5,320 nt of DNA, from the NCBI GenBank assembly GCA_002728935.1, contig PBWF01000102.1, forward strand, positions 1-5,320, written 5' to 3'. Shown piece by piece: positions 1 through 5,320 of this stretch. The stretch is from Gammaproteobacteria bacterium (GTDB lineage: Bacteria > Pseudomonadota > Gammaproteobacteria > Pseudomonadales > Azotimanducaceae_A). The position numbers and the translations under genes are program-made. The notes under the pieces were generated by a model, which saw nothing but the letters and a program-made list of their open reading frames with translations, made no database searches and was not told the origin of the DNA. How positions within the stretch are numbered: position 1 is the first letter of the stretch; each line of letters starts with the position of its first letter.

Positions 1-685
1 AGCTTCCTGAATCAAAGAATAACAAGGCGGGCAGCGCGAGGCCGAGCAGGAATCCGAGGGGCGCCTGGTAGCGGATGATTCGCAGCGCTAGCAGGACGAG
101 GCCTCCCAAGAGGAACCCCACATTGATCAATGTGTGCGGTCTATCAAATAGTGAGGTGACTCCCAGCATTTCCTCGACAGTCAGCGCGCCGCGATGCCTA
201 AACGTGTCAAGCAGTGTCGCGCCAGAGTAGCCATCTACCGTGCTGGCAAACATCTTTGCTGCGAGCACTGACTGCCAGTCCCAATGACCATCCGTCGGAT
301 GCATCCAAAACGTTAGCTCCGCGGGAAAGGAAATCATGATGAAACAGTAACCCACTAATGCTGGGTTGAATGGGTTATTACCTAGCCCGCCATAAACGTA
401 TTTGCCTAAAACGAGTCCGGCAACCACACCAATGATGAGCACGCTGATGGGAACATAGGGCGGTAGGCAAAGGGCAAGCAGGCAGCCAGCAAGGATGGCG
501 GCTCCGTATCCGCCAGATGGCATCGGTACCCGCCGGAGTTTGGCGTAACCTTGTTCTAGGAGTGCGCTTAGGGTTGCCGCAACGATTAGGTTTACAAGGA
601 TGCCAGGCCCCCACCAGAAGGTCATCGCGATAGCTCCCGGGGCGAGGGCTAGGAGTGTTATCTGCATCAGCTTCGCGGTGGTCAT
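1..685 (-). CDS. rnfD: RnfD, membrane flavin subunit of the Rnf/Rsx electron-transport complex (3' end beyond window)
   Basis: Integral membrane subunit that carries covalently bound FMN and takes part in electron transfer coupled to ion transport in the Rnf complex. I translated the minus strand by hand: 228 residues are visible of a protein that is usually about 350, and the reading frame is open to the window edge. The RnfD signature is at residues 97-113 (YGGLGNNPFNPALVGY). The flavin-threonine motif VDGYSGAT ends at Thr157, the expected FMN attachment residue. Hydrophobic helices lie roughly at 8-30, 64-94, 105-120, 187-202 and 209-224. The ATG is fixed by an ATGA overlap with the rnfB stop and a good AGGT ribosome site. 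No start codon exists in the short open stretch upstream. Compared with E. coli RsxD the N-terminus is about 12 residues shorter, lacking the SPY/SPH-type segment, and the loop before the FMN site is also shorter. The gene directly follows rnfB, where rnfC is usually found. Confidence 0.93.
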   Translation of the reverse strand, partial: MTTAKLMQITLLALAPGAIAMTFWWGPGILVNLIVAATLSALLEQGYAKLRRVPMPSGGYGAAILAGCLLALCLPPYVPISVLIIGVVAGLVLGKYVYGGLGNNPFNPALVGYCFIMISFPAELTFWMHPTDGHWDWQSVLAAKMFASTVDGYSGATLLDTFRHRGALTVEEMLGVTSLFDRPHTLINVGFLLGGLVLLALRIIRYQAPLGFLLGLALPALLFFDSGS

Positions 686-1566
686 TGTGGACCTGCCTTG
701 ATTCGTTCCAGGAGCGCACTTGCATCGCTTTGTTTAGGCCGCGTTTTTAACTCTGTGCGCTTGCTTGCGACGCGCTGCTCATGTCGCTCGTATCGATGAA
801 GTGCGTGCTGCGCCTCAGCGGCCTGGGTGCCTCGTATTTGATCCTCGTGCTTCATCCACTTGAACATGTCGGTCAATGGGATATCGGCAGGACACGCTCG
901 GTCGCACAATCGACACTCGATGCAGGCCGCTAAATTCCAGTCTCTGGCGACCGTTTCTTGGTCGCGTTGCAGCAGTAGCATATGTGGCGCCAGGGACTTC
1001 GGGCAGTGGAGCTCGCACTCGCCACACCGTATGCAGGGTGCGTGAGGGGTTGGTGGCAAGGGCGCAGTATCCAACTCGGCGACAGGTATGAGTTCTATGC
1101 AGTCCACTGGACAAGGCGGCAGACACAACTCACATCCCGTGCATTCAGACTCGATAATGGTGTGTGTGAATTGCTGTGCGCCAACGATGGCATCGACTGG
1201 GCAGGCCGGTATACAAAGCGTGCATCCGATGCATTGGGATTCATCGATACGCGCGATCTGCTTAGGCGCTGTGGCAGGTACCTCTGCAGATAGCGGCAAA
1301 TCGGGTCGGTTGAGTTGACGACTGAGTTGCTTGATCAAAGCCTCGCCGCCCGGTGGACAAAGATTGATGGGTGCGCCTTCAGCGATGGCCTCGGCATAAG
1401 GTCGGCACCCGCCATAACCGCATTGGGCACACTGTGTTTGGGGGAGTAACTGGTCAATGATCGCCGGCAAACTGTCCCGGTCTTCAGGATATCGGCGATC
1501 CGCCCATAGAAGCATCGCAATGCCAAGGGCGGAGATACTGCCTAATGTGAGCATCGCGCTGATCAT
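682..1566 (-). CDS. rnfB: RnfB with a C-terminal RnfC-like double-[4Fe-4S] domain (RnfB-RnfC' fusion)
   Basis: Fe-S subunit of the Rnf complex, passing electrons between a soluble partner (ferredoxin in studied systems) and the membrane subunits. It has 294 residues, against 192 in E. coli RsxB. An N-terminal membrane anchor (about 3-21) is followed by the RnfB cluster domain with Cys46, 49, 54 and 70. Next comes a two-cluster ferredoxin domain (Cys112/115/118/122 and Cys142/145/148/152) with the RnfB-typical CPVDAIVGA. Ordinary RnfB ends soon after this. Here a Pro-rich linker (164-176) leads to two more CxxCxxCxxxCP sites (Cys178/181/184/188 and 215/218/221/225). Their context, CIRCGECELHCP then NLAACIECRLCDRACPADIPL, matches the RnfC C-terminus (CIRC...CP, [21 protein letters not shown]). 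The charged tail ending DASALLERIK also resembles RnfC. The NADH/FMN part of RnfC is absent. The start overlaps the rnfA stop (ATGA), with a weak GAG site 6 bases upstream. RnfB identity is very likely; the fusion rests on comparison from memory. Confidence 0.93.
   Translation of the reverse strand: MISAMLTLGSISALGIAMLLWADRRYPEDRDSLPAIIDQLLPQTQCAQCGYGGCRPYAEAIAEGAPINLCPPGGEALIKQLSRQLNRPDLPLSAEVPATAPKQIARIDESQCIGCTLCIPACPVDAIVGAQQFTHTIIESECTGCELCLPPCPVDCIELIPVAELDTAPLPPTPHAPCIRCGECELHCPKSLAPHMLLLQRDQETVARDWNLAACIECRLCDRACPADIPLTDMFKWMKHEDQIRGTQAAEAQHALHRYERHEQRVASKRTELKTRPKQSDASALLERIKAGPQ
691..699 (-). promoter_or_regulatory. Ribosome binding site of rnfD inside the 3' end of rnfB
   Basis: Read on the minus strand this is AAGGCAGGT, with AGGT five bases before the rnfD ATG (685-683). 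It lies within the last codons of rnfB. Together with the ATGA overlap it supports this start and translational coupling of rnfB and rnfD. Confidence 0.7.
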
Positions 1567-2147
1567 GTGGCGCTCGATATGCCAATAAAACCCATGAATC
1601 CTAGCGCCATGATGCCAGCGGAGATGACATGAACCGAGACGCCTTGAAACGCCTTTGGCACCATTTCATCAGAGATCCGCTCGCGCTGAGCAGCGAACGC
1701 GAGCAGGATTAAACCAAACCCAATGCCGCTACCAAGTCCAGTAAGGATTGCCTCTGCCAGCGATGCATGCGTGCGTACGCTGATGAGCACAGTACCGAGC
1801 ACCATGCAGTTGGTGGTAATAAGCGGAATATAAACCCCAAGCATCTCGTGAATCAGTGGTTGCGTGGCGCGGATCAGCACGGCCATAAACTGCACCAGCA
1901 ATGCGATAACAATAATGAAAGCGATTATTCGAAGATAAGTCAGCGCAAGCGGTACCAACACATACGTATCGATGAGGTACCCAACGCCCGAAGCCAAAGT
2001 CATAACAAACAATGTGGCTCCAGCGAGGCCAAGCGCGCTGACAAGGCGCTGGCTAGCTCCCAGGAAGGGGCAAAGGCCAAGGAACTGCGTGACCACGACA
2101 TTATTTACAAAAATAGCCGAGAGCAGCAGTGTGAGAAGATCAAACAT
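1563..2147 (-). CDS. rnfA: RnfA, integral membrane subunit of the Rnf/Rsx complex
   Basis: Core membrane subunit that, with RnfE, forms the transmembrane electron path of the Rnf complex. The protein has 194 residues (E. coli RsxA has 193) and is hydrophobic throughout, consistent with the six helices of the family. Conserved half-motifs are VNNVVVTQFLGLCPFLG (residues 14-30, Cys26) and PLITTNC (108-114, Cys114). In solved Rnf/Nqr structures the equivalent cysteines of RnfA and RnfE hold a membrane-embedded Fe-S cluster. FVMTLAS (47-53), IDT (59-61) and the late AAQRERI segment also match RsxA. The ATG lies 8 bases after the metG stop. No convincing Shine-Dalgarno is visible there, so translation probably depends on ribosomes finishing metG. 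The stop overlaps the rnfB start. The protein looks intact. Confidence 0.96.
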   Translation of the reverse strand: MFDLLTLLLSAIFVNNVVVTQFLGLCPFLGASQRLVSALGLAGATLFVMTLASGVGYLIDTYVLVPLALTYLRIIAFIIVIALLVQFMAVLIRATQPLIHEMLGVYIPLITTNCMVLGTVLISVRTHASLAEAILTGLGSGIGFGLILLAFAAQRERISDEMVPKAFQGVSVHVISAGIMALGFMGFIGISSAT

Positions 2148-2155
2148 GATTCAGA

Positions 2156-4168
2156 TCAAGTGACTTGCATACCAGGCCTAGCCCCTTCGTCAGGCGAGAT
2201 CAGGAAAATGTCTTCACCCCCTGGACCAGCCGCCAGCACCATGCCCTCTGAGACACCAAATTTCATTTTTCGAGGTTGCAAGTTGGCGACCAGGACAGTC
2301 AGCTTTCCCTCTAAGTCAGAGGGGTCGTAGGCCGATTTGATTCCTGAGAAGACGGTTCGCGTGTGATCGCCGACATCGAGCGTGAGTTCAAGGAGTTTAT
2401 CAGCGCCGTCAACCGGCGCTGCTCGGACAATCTTCGCTACCCGCAAGTCCACCTTGGTAAAGGTCTCAATGCCAATAGATTCCGTTCCATCGCTCGCATC
2501 GGTTTGTGTTTCGGCCGGCTTTGGTGACGAAGTGTTCTCTGCGGGTGCAACCAAAAGGTCGACCTGCTTTTGGTCGAGGCGCGCCAGCAAGGGGGTGAAA
2601 GGATTGATCGTGTGGTCACAGAGCGGCGATTCGAGATCTTGCCACGAGAGTGGCTCGATATTCAGAAATTGCTCTGCTCGCTCGGCCAACCCAGGCATGA
2701 CGGGCTTCAGATACACCACGAGCAAACGAAACAAATTGAGCCCGTCACTACAGACCTGATGGGCTCGCGATCTGGTTGCACCATCCTTGATGAGTGTCCA
2801 CGGTGCTTCCTCAGCGATAAATTGATTCGCTTGATCCGCAAGCGTCATGATTTCGCGCATGGCCTTGCTGTAATCGCATTGCTCGTAAAGCGCGGCGATT
2901 TCCTCTGCAATGGCGGTCATAGCATCGAATAGGTCCGTTTGAACCGATGCGCAAAGATTGCCGTCAAATTGCTTATTGATGAAACCGGCACAGCGACTCG
3001 CGATATTGACGACTTTTCCCACAAGGTCGGCATTCACCTTTTGCCGAAAGTCCTCGAGGTTGATGTCCATGTCGGTCACACCCGAGGATAGCTTGCTCGC
3101 GTAGTAATACCGCAGATGTTCAGGCGACAGGGTGTCCAGGTAGTGCCGCGCGGTAATGAAAGTCCCCTTGGACTTAGACATCTTCTCGCCATTGATAGTG
3201 ATAAACCCGTGAACTTGTACTCGAGTTGGTGTGCGATAGCCTGCTTGCTTCAACATGGCCGGCCAAAACAAAGTGTGAAAGTTGATAATGTCCTTGCCGA
3301 TAAAGTGATGGACTTCGGCCGTGGAGTCAGGGCTCCAAAAGGCATCAAAGTCAATGTCTTGCCTTTGGTCGCAAAGGGCGCGGAAGCTACCCATATAGCC
3401 AATTGGCGCATCTAACCAAACATAGAAATATTTGCCAGGCTCACCAGGAATCTCAAAACCAAAGTAAGGCGCGTCGCGAGAGATATCCCAGTCGTGAAGC
3501 CCATCATCCAGCCACTCGTTGATTTTATTTTTAACCGCTTCCTGTAGGGTGCCGCTGGCAGTCCACTCGCGCAGAAAGTCAGTCTGATCAGATAGTTTGA
3601 AAAAGATGTGGTCGGAATCCTTAACCACTGGCGTGGACCCCGACAGGGTGGATTTAGGCTCAATGAGATCGGTGGCGGCATAGGTAGCGCTGCATTGATC
3701 GCAGTTGTCTCCGTATTGATCTGCAGCGCCGCATTTAGGGCAGGTGCCTTGAACGAAGCGATCTGCCAGGAATAATGATTTTTCCTCGTCATAAAGCTGG
3801 GCGACCGAGGCTTTCCTGATCGAGCCAGCTGATTTGAGCGCTAAATAGATAGATTCAGATAAAGCCTGGTTTTCAGGAGAGTGTGTCGAGTGATAGCAGT
3901 CATAGCTAACCATAAAATCGGAGAAATCTGCGCGATGATCACTAGCAACAGCGTCGATATGGGCTTCCGGGGTCATCCCCTGTGCTTCCGCGTGCAGCAT
4001 GATTCCAGTCCCATGAGTATCATCCGCGCAGACAAAATAGGTTTGATGACCCTGCATGCGTTGGAACCGCACAAAAATGTCTGACTGCACATGCTCTAGC
4101 ATATGTCCGAGATGAATGGGGCCGTTTGCGTAGGGTAGAGCAGAGGTCACTAGAATTGAGCGCGTCAC
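2156..4168 (-). CDS. metG: Methionyl-tRNA synthetase (MetG), with C-terminal tRNA-binding domain
   Basis: Cytoplasmic class I aminoacyl-tRNA synthetase that attaches methionine to initiator and elongator tRNA-Met. From the GTG start it has 670 residues, close to 677 in E. coli. The Rossmann fold opens with [14 protein letters not shown] (HIGH-type motif HLGH, 19-22). A zinc knuckle has two Cys pairs (143/146 and 156/159). [15 protein letters not shown] and [14 protein letters not shown] (active-site region, about 227-262) are well conserved. The KMSKS loop is intact at 329-333. The anticodon-binding helical domain follows, then a low-complexity linker (about 541-565) and an EMAP/Trbp111-type tRNA-binding domain (about 567-670) that normally promotes dimerisation. 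I chose GTG at 4168 over an in-frame TTG at 4243. It begins just before the conserved [12 protein letters not shown] block, has an AGAGA site 8 bases upstream, and the extra 25 residues from TTG resemble no MetG. It is the first gene of the unit and sits 8 bp from rnfA. Confidence 0.98.
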   Translation of the reverse strand: MTRSILVTSALPYANGPIHLGHMLEHVQSDIFVRFQRMQGHQTYFVCADDTHGTGIMLHAEAQGMTPEAHIDAVASDHRADFSDFMVSYDCYHSTHSPENQALSESIYLALKSAGSIRKASVAQLYDEEKSLFLADRFVQGTCPKCGAADQYGDNCDQCSATYAATDLIEPKSTLSGSTPVVKDSDHIFFKLSDQTDFLREWTASGTLQEAVKNKINEWLDDGLHDWDISRDAPYFGFEIPGEPGKYFYVWLDAPIGYMGSFRALCDQRQDIDFDAFWSPDSTAEVHHFIGKDIINFHTLFWPAMLKQAGYRTPTRVQVHGFITINGEKMSKSKGTFITARHYLDTLSPEHLRYYYASKLSSGVTDMDINLEDFRQKVNADLVGKVVNIASRCAGFINKQFDGNLCASVQTDLFDAMTAIAEEIAALYEQCDYSKAMREIMTLADQANQFIAEEAPWTLIKDGATRSRAHQVCSDGLNLFRLLVVYLKPVMPGLAERAEQFLNIEPLSWQDLESPLCDHTINPFTPLLARLDQKQVDLLVAPAENTSSPKPAETQTDASDGTESIGIETFTKVDLRVAKIVRAAPVDGADKLLELTLDVGDHTRTVFSGIKSAYDPSDLEGKLTVLVANLQPRKMKFGVSEGMVLAAGPGGEDIFLISPDEGARPGMQVT

Positions 4169-4176
4169 GGTTTCGG

Positions 4177-4181
4177 TCTCT
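4177..4181 (-). promoter_or_regulatory. Ribosome binding site deciding the metG GTG start
   Basis: AGAGA on the minus strand, 8 bases before GTG 4168-4166. It is a modest Shine-Dalgarno match but the only one close to the conserved N-terminus of MetG. The upstream TTG candidate at 4243 has no comparable conserved protein sequence after it. Confidence 0.45.
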
Positions 4182-4196
4182 AAAAGGGAGACGGTA

Positions 4197-4202
4197 ATTC
4201 TA
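4197..4202 (-). promoter_or_regulatory. Candidate -10 element for the metG-rnf unit
   Basis: TAGAAT on the minus strand matches TATAAT at 5 of 6 positions. It would start transcription about 20-25 bases before the GTG of metG. This leader is too short to include the TTG at 4243, which fits the GTG choice. No good -35 hexamer is found at 16-18 bp spacing, so this is tentative. Confidence 0.3.
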
Positions 4203-4326
4203 CCCGAATCCGAGGCACCGAGCCGCAAGTGTCGATGACCCAACCTTGACCAAACTACCGAAGTAGCGTGGGGACCAGGCTAAGCACCCATAGTCCCGGT
4301 GCGGCATTTACTACCGCCATTCTGGT

Positions 4327-4332
4327 TAAAAT
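4327..4332 (+). promoter_or_regulatory. Candidate -10 element for mrp
   Basis: TAAAAT on the plus strand matches TATAAT at 5 of 6 positions, about 85 bases before the mrp ATG. No convincing -35 lies upstream at 15-18 bp. If it is real, the mRNA leader would be about 75-80 nt and would contain the hairpin at 4353-4374. Confidence 0.25.
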
Positions 4333-4352
4333 GCAGCATCGAGAAATCTATC

Positions 4353-4382
4353 AGGCTTCGCGACGAGTAAGCCTCTGTACAG
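4353..4382 (+). other. Inverted repeat plus 8-bp palindrome in the mrp leader
   Basis: AGGCTT (4353-4358) pairs perfectly with AAGCCT (4369-4374) around a 10-base loop. It is followed immediately by the perfect palindrome CTGTACAG (4375-4382) and a short run of four T. It could be a leader hairpin or an operator. The T run is too short and too far from the stem for a confident intrinsic terminator. Confidence 0.3.
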
Positions 4383-4403
4383 ATTTTAAACATCCAAAGA
4401 ACT

Positions 4404-4410
4404 AGGTAGA
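4404..4410 (+). promoter_or_regulatory. Ribosome binding site of mrp
   Basis: AGGTAGA, with AGG ending 10 bases before the ATG at 4417. An in-frame TAG (4403-4405 region is out of frame, but no in-frame start with coding similarity lies upstream) leaves this ATG as the natural start, since the P-loop follows within 23 residues. Confidence 0.5.
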
Positions 4411-4416
4411 ACAACC

Positions 4417-5253
4417 ATGGCAGAACAGGCATCTGACACCATCACGCTCCCGCAAGTCGGGCGAATTATCGCGGTTGGATCTGGCAAGGGCGGCGTCGGG
4501 AAGTCAACGGTCGCCTGCAATCTGGCAGCTGCGCTGCACGCACAAGGGGCGAGCGTAGGCCTTCTCGACGCAGATATTTACGGGCCCAGCGTTGGACGCC
4601 TGCTCGGGGTGGCACCCGAGACCCGGCCAGAAGTAGCGGGTGGGCACTTAATGCCGGTCGTGGCGAGGGGATTGGTCACGATGTCGATGAGTTACTTGGG
4701 CAGCGAGCGAACGCCTGCTATCTGGCGGGGGCCTATGGCGAGCGGTGCGCTTCAGCAAATGCTGACGCAGACGAAGTGGCCTCCATTGGACATCCTAATT
4801 ATCGACATGCCTCCTGGTACAGGCGACATCCAGTTAACCCTTGCTCAACGAGTGCGCCTCGATGGTGCTGTGATTGTTACTACCCCCCAGGATTTGAGCC
4901 TCTTAGACGCACGAAAGGGGATAGAGATGTTTCGAAAGGTCGAGGTGCCCATTCTTGGCATTGTAGAAAACATGAGCACCCATGTTTGCTCTCAATGCGG
5001 CCATGAAGAGCCTTTATTTGGGGAACAGGGAGGCCAGATGATTGCCGAGGAGTATGGTGTCTCATTGCTTGCTGAACTTCCTCTGGAAATCGGTGTGCGA
5101 ATGAGCTCAGATCAAGGCATACCGCTCGTCCAAATCGAGACTAGCGCAGCCCTTGGCACTCACTACCACGCGCTAGCGAGCGCCGTTCAGACGGCGATGT
5201 CAGCGCAAGGCGACGCAACCGAATTTCCCACGATCGAAATCGTCGACGATTAA
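4417..5253 (+). CDS. mrp: Mrp/ApbC-type Fe-S cluster carrier ATPase (short form without MIP18 domain)
   Basis: Cytoplasmic MinD/Mrp-family P-loop ATPase (Mrp/NBP35/ApbC) that binds and transfers [4Fe-4S] clusters to apo-proteins. The protein has 278 residues. Visible motifs are the deviant Walker A GKGGVGKST (23-31), LLDADIYGPSVGRLLG (49-64), WRGPMASGALQQML (103-116), IIDMPPGTGD (128-137), TTPQDLSLLDARKG (155-168) and the CxxC pair Cys191/Cys194 (HVCSQCGHEEPLFG) that bridges a cluster in the dimer. E. coli Mrp has 369 residues with an N-terminal MIP18/FeS_assembly_P domain of about 90-100 residues. That domain is missing here, and the DNA upstream does not encode it. The ATPase core itself is complete, so the protein is probably functional as a short-form Mrp. 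It is divergent from metG, a pairing common in gammaproteobacteria. The end is marked by tandem stops (TAA TAG). Confidence 0.96.
   Translation: MAEQASDTITLPQVGRIIAVGSGKGGVGKSTVACNLAAALHAQGASVGLLDADIYGPSVGRLLGVAPETRPEVAGGHLMPVVARGLVTMSMSYLGSERTPAIWRGPMASGALQQMLTQTKWPPLDILIIDMPPGTGDIQLTLAQRVRLDGAVIVTTPQDLSLLDARKGIEMFRKVEVPILGIVENMSTHVCSQCGHEEPLFGEQGGQMIAEEYGVSLLAELPLEIGVRMSSDQGIPLVQIETSAALGTHYHALASAVQTAMSAQGDATEFPTIEIVDD
5238..5251. repeat. 14-bp perfect palindrome across the mrp stop
   Basis: AATCGTCGACGATT is its own reverse complement and includes the first base of the mrp TAA. It overlaps another small hairpin, ACGAT-CGAA-ATCGT (5230-5243), so the two structures exclude each other in RNA. 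There is no T run, so it is not called as a terminator. It encodes Ile-Val-Asp-Asp at the Mrp C-terminus. Confidence 0.5.
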
Positions 5254-5257
5254 TAGT

Positions 5258-5320
5258 GGATAGGTTGTGATGGATAGGTTGTGATGGATAGGTTGTGATG
5301 GATAGGTTGTGATGGATAGG
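5258..5320 (+). repeat. Perfect 14-bp tandem repeat, 4.5 units, continuing past the window
   Basis: Units of GGATAGGTTGTGAT lie at 5258-5271, 5272-5285, 5286-5299 and 5300-5313, with a half unit at 5314-5320. All are identical. The array begins 4 bases after the mrp stop. Each unit contains an AGG core five bases before an ATG (ATGs at 5270, 5284, 5298, 5312). Each ATG opens a four-codon reading frame, Met-Asp-Arg-Leu, whose TGA overlaps the next ATG by one base (TGATG). The first unit has GTG (5256-5258) instead. It may be a VNTR made by duplicating the ribosome site and start codon of the gene that follows mrp, or a protein-binding array. An assembly artefact at a contig end cannot be excluded. 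Confidence 0.9.

Larger units (their letters stand above)
4169..4416. other. Divergent intergenic region between metG and mrp
   Basis: These 248 bp must hold the outward promoters for the metG-rnf unit (minus) and mrp (plus). No convincing ORF, tRNA or known riboswitch is visible. I see one -10-like hexamer on each strand. There is also an imperfect inverted repeat at 4250-4271 (CCA-AA-CTAC, CGAA loop, GTAG-CG-TGG). A clear 6-bp hairpin next to an 8-bp palindrome lies in the mrp leader. Confidence 0.7.

Noticed and set aside
378..725. 115-codon minus-strand frame beginning inside the rnfB 3' end
   Set aside because: It overlaps rnfD in another frame. The rnfD frame encodes unmistakable RnfD motifs, while this one is Arg/Pro-rich with no motif.
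860..1318. Several plus-strand open frames opposite rnfB
   Set aside because: They are antisense to the cysteine-rich ferredoxin domains, overlap one another in different frames, and have no start signals or known motifs.
1767..2330. 187-codon open frame on the plus strand across rnfA and the metG 3' end
   Set aside because: It is antisense to two well-conserved genes, spans their junction, and its translation is Lys/Ser/His-rich with no recognisable domain. It is a shadow.
3412..3792. 126-codon minus-strand frame inside metG
   Set aside because: It lies in an alternative frame of the conserved MetG zinc-knuckle and active-site region, and its composition is not protein-like.
4169..4243. 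Longer metG start (TTG at 4243) adding 25 residues
   Set aside because: The added residues have no MetG counterpart, they would span the candidate -10 element, and a GTG with an AGAGA site begins exactly at the conserved N-terminus.
4271..4297. GGGAC...GTCCC inverted repeat as a terminator or riboswitch stem
   Set aside because: It has only 5 paired bases with a 17-base loop and no T run on either strand. Such a match is expected by chance.
4375..4382. CTGTACAG as a LexA (SOS) box
   Set aside because: It has the CTG...CAG ends but only 2 bases between them, whereas the enterobacterial LexA box needs about 10.
5258..5320. CRISPR array
   Set aside because: The 14-bp units are directly adjacent with no spacers, so this is a simple tandem repeat.

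Overview
The window looks like a gammaproteobacterial chromosome segment of moderate GC. The reasons are the divergent mrp/metG pair, Rnf (Rsx) genes placed directly after metG, and protein sequences closest by eye to the gammaproteobacterial forms (MetG, RsxA, RsxB, RsxD and Mrp of the E. coli/Pseudomonas type). No mobile element, CRISPR array, tRNA or rRNA was seen, and the coding density is high.

Layout. From about 4168 down to 1 the minus strand carries one tightly packed transcription unit: metG (methionyl-tRNA synthetase), rnfA, rnfB and rnfD, the last cut by the left edge. metG and rnfA are 8 bp apart. rnfA/rnfB and rnfB/rnfD each share an ATGA stop/start overlap. A 248-bp divergent intergenic region (4169-4416) precedes mrp (apbC), an Fe-S cluster carrier ATPase on the plus strand. 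Four bases after the mrp stop, a perfect 14-bp tandem repeat begins and runs off the right edge.

How the genes work together. MetG charges tRNA-Met. RnfA, RnfB and RnfD are subunits of the membrane Rnf electron-transport complex, which is rich in Fe-S and flavin. Mrp delivers Fe-S clusters and could serve such proteins, although nothing in the sequence links it specifically to Rnf.

The most unusual point is the rnf locus itself. The usual gammaproteobacterial order is rnfABCDGE, but rnfC is missing between rnfB and rnfD. Instead RnfB is 294 residues long, and its last ~120 residues look like the C-terminal double-[4Fe-4S] module of RnfC, including the RnfC-type basic tail. The N-terminal NADH/FMN-binding part of RnfC is not present. 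This suggests an Rnf variant in which an in-frame deletion fused RnfB to the tail of RnfC, giving a complex that may have lost direct NADH chemistry. A second oddity is the repeat after mrp: each 14-bp unit is a complete mini-ORF (Met-Asp-Arg-Leu-stop) whose stop overlaps the next start, with an AGG Shine-Dalgarno-like core inside each unit.
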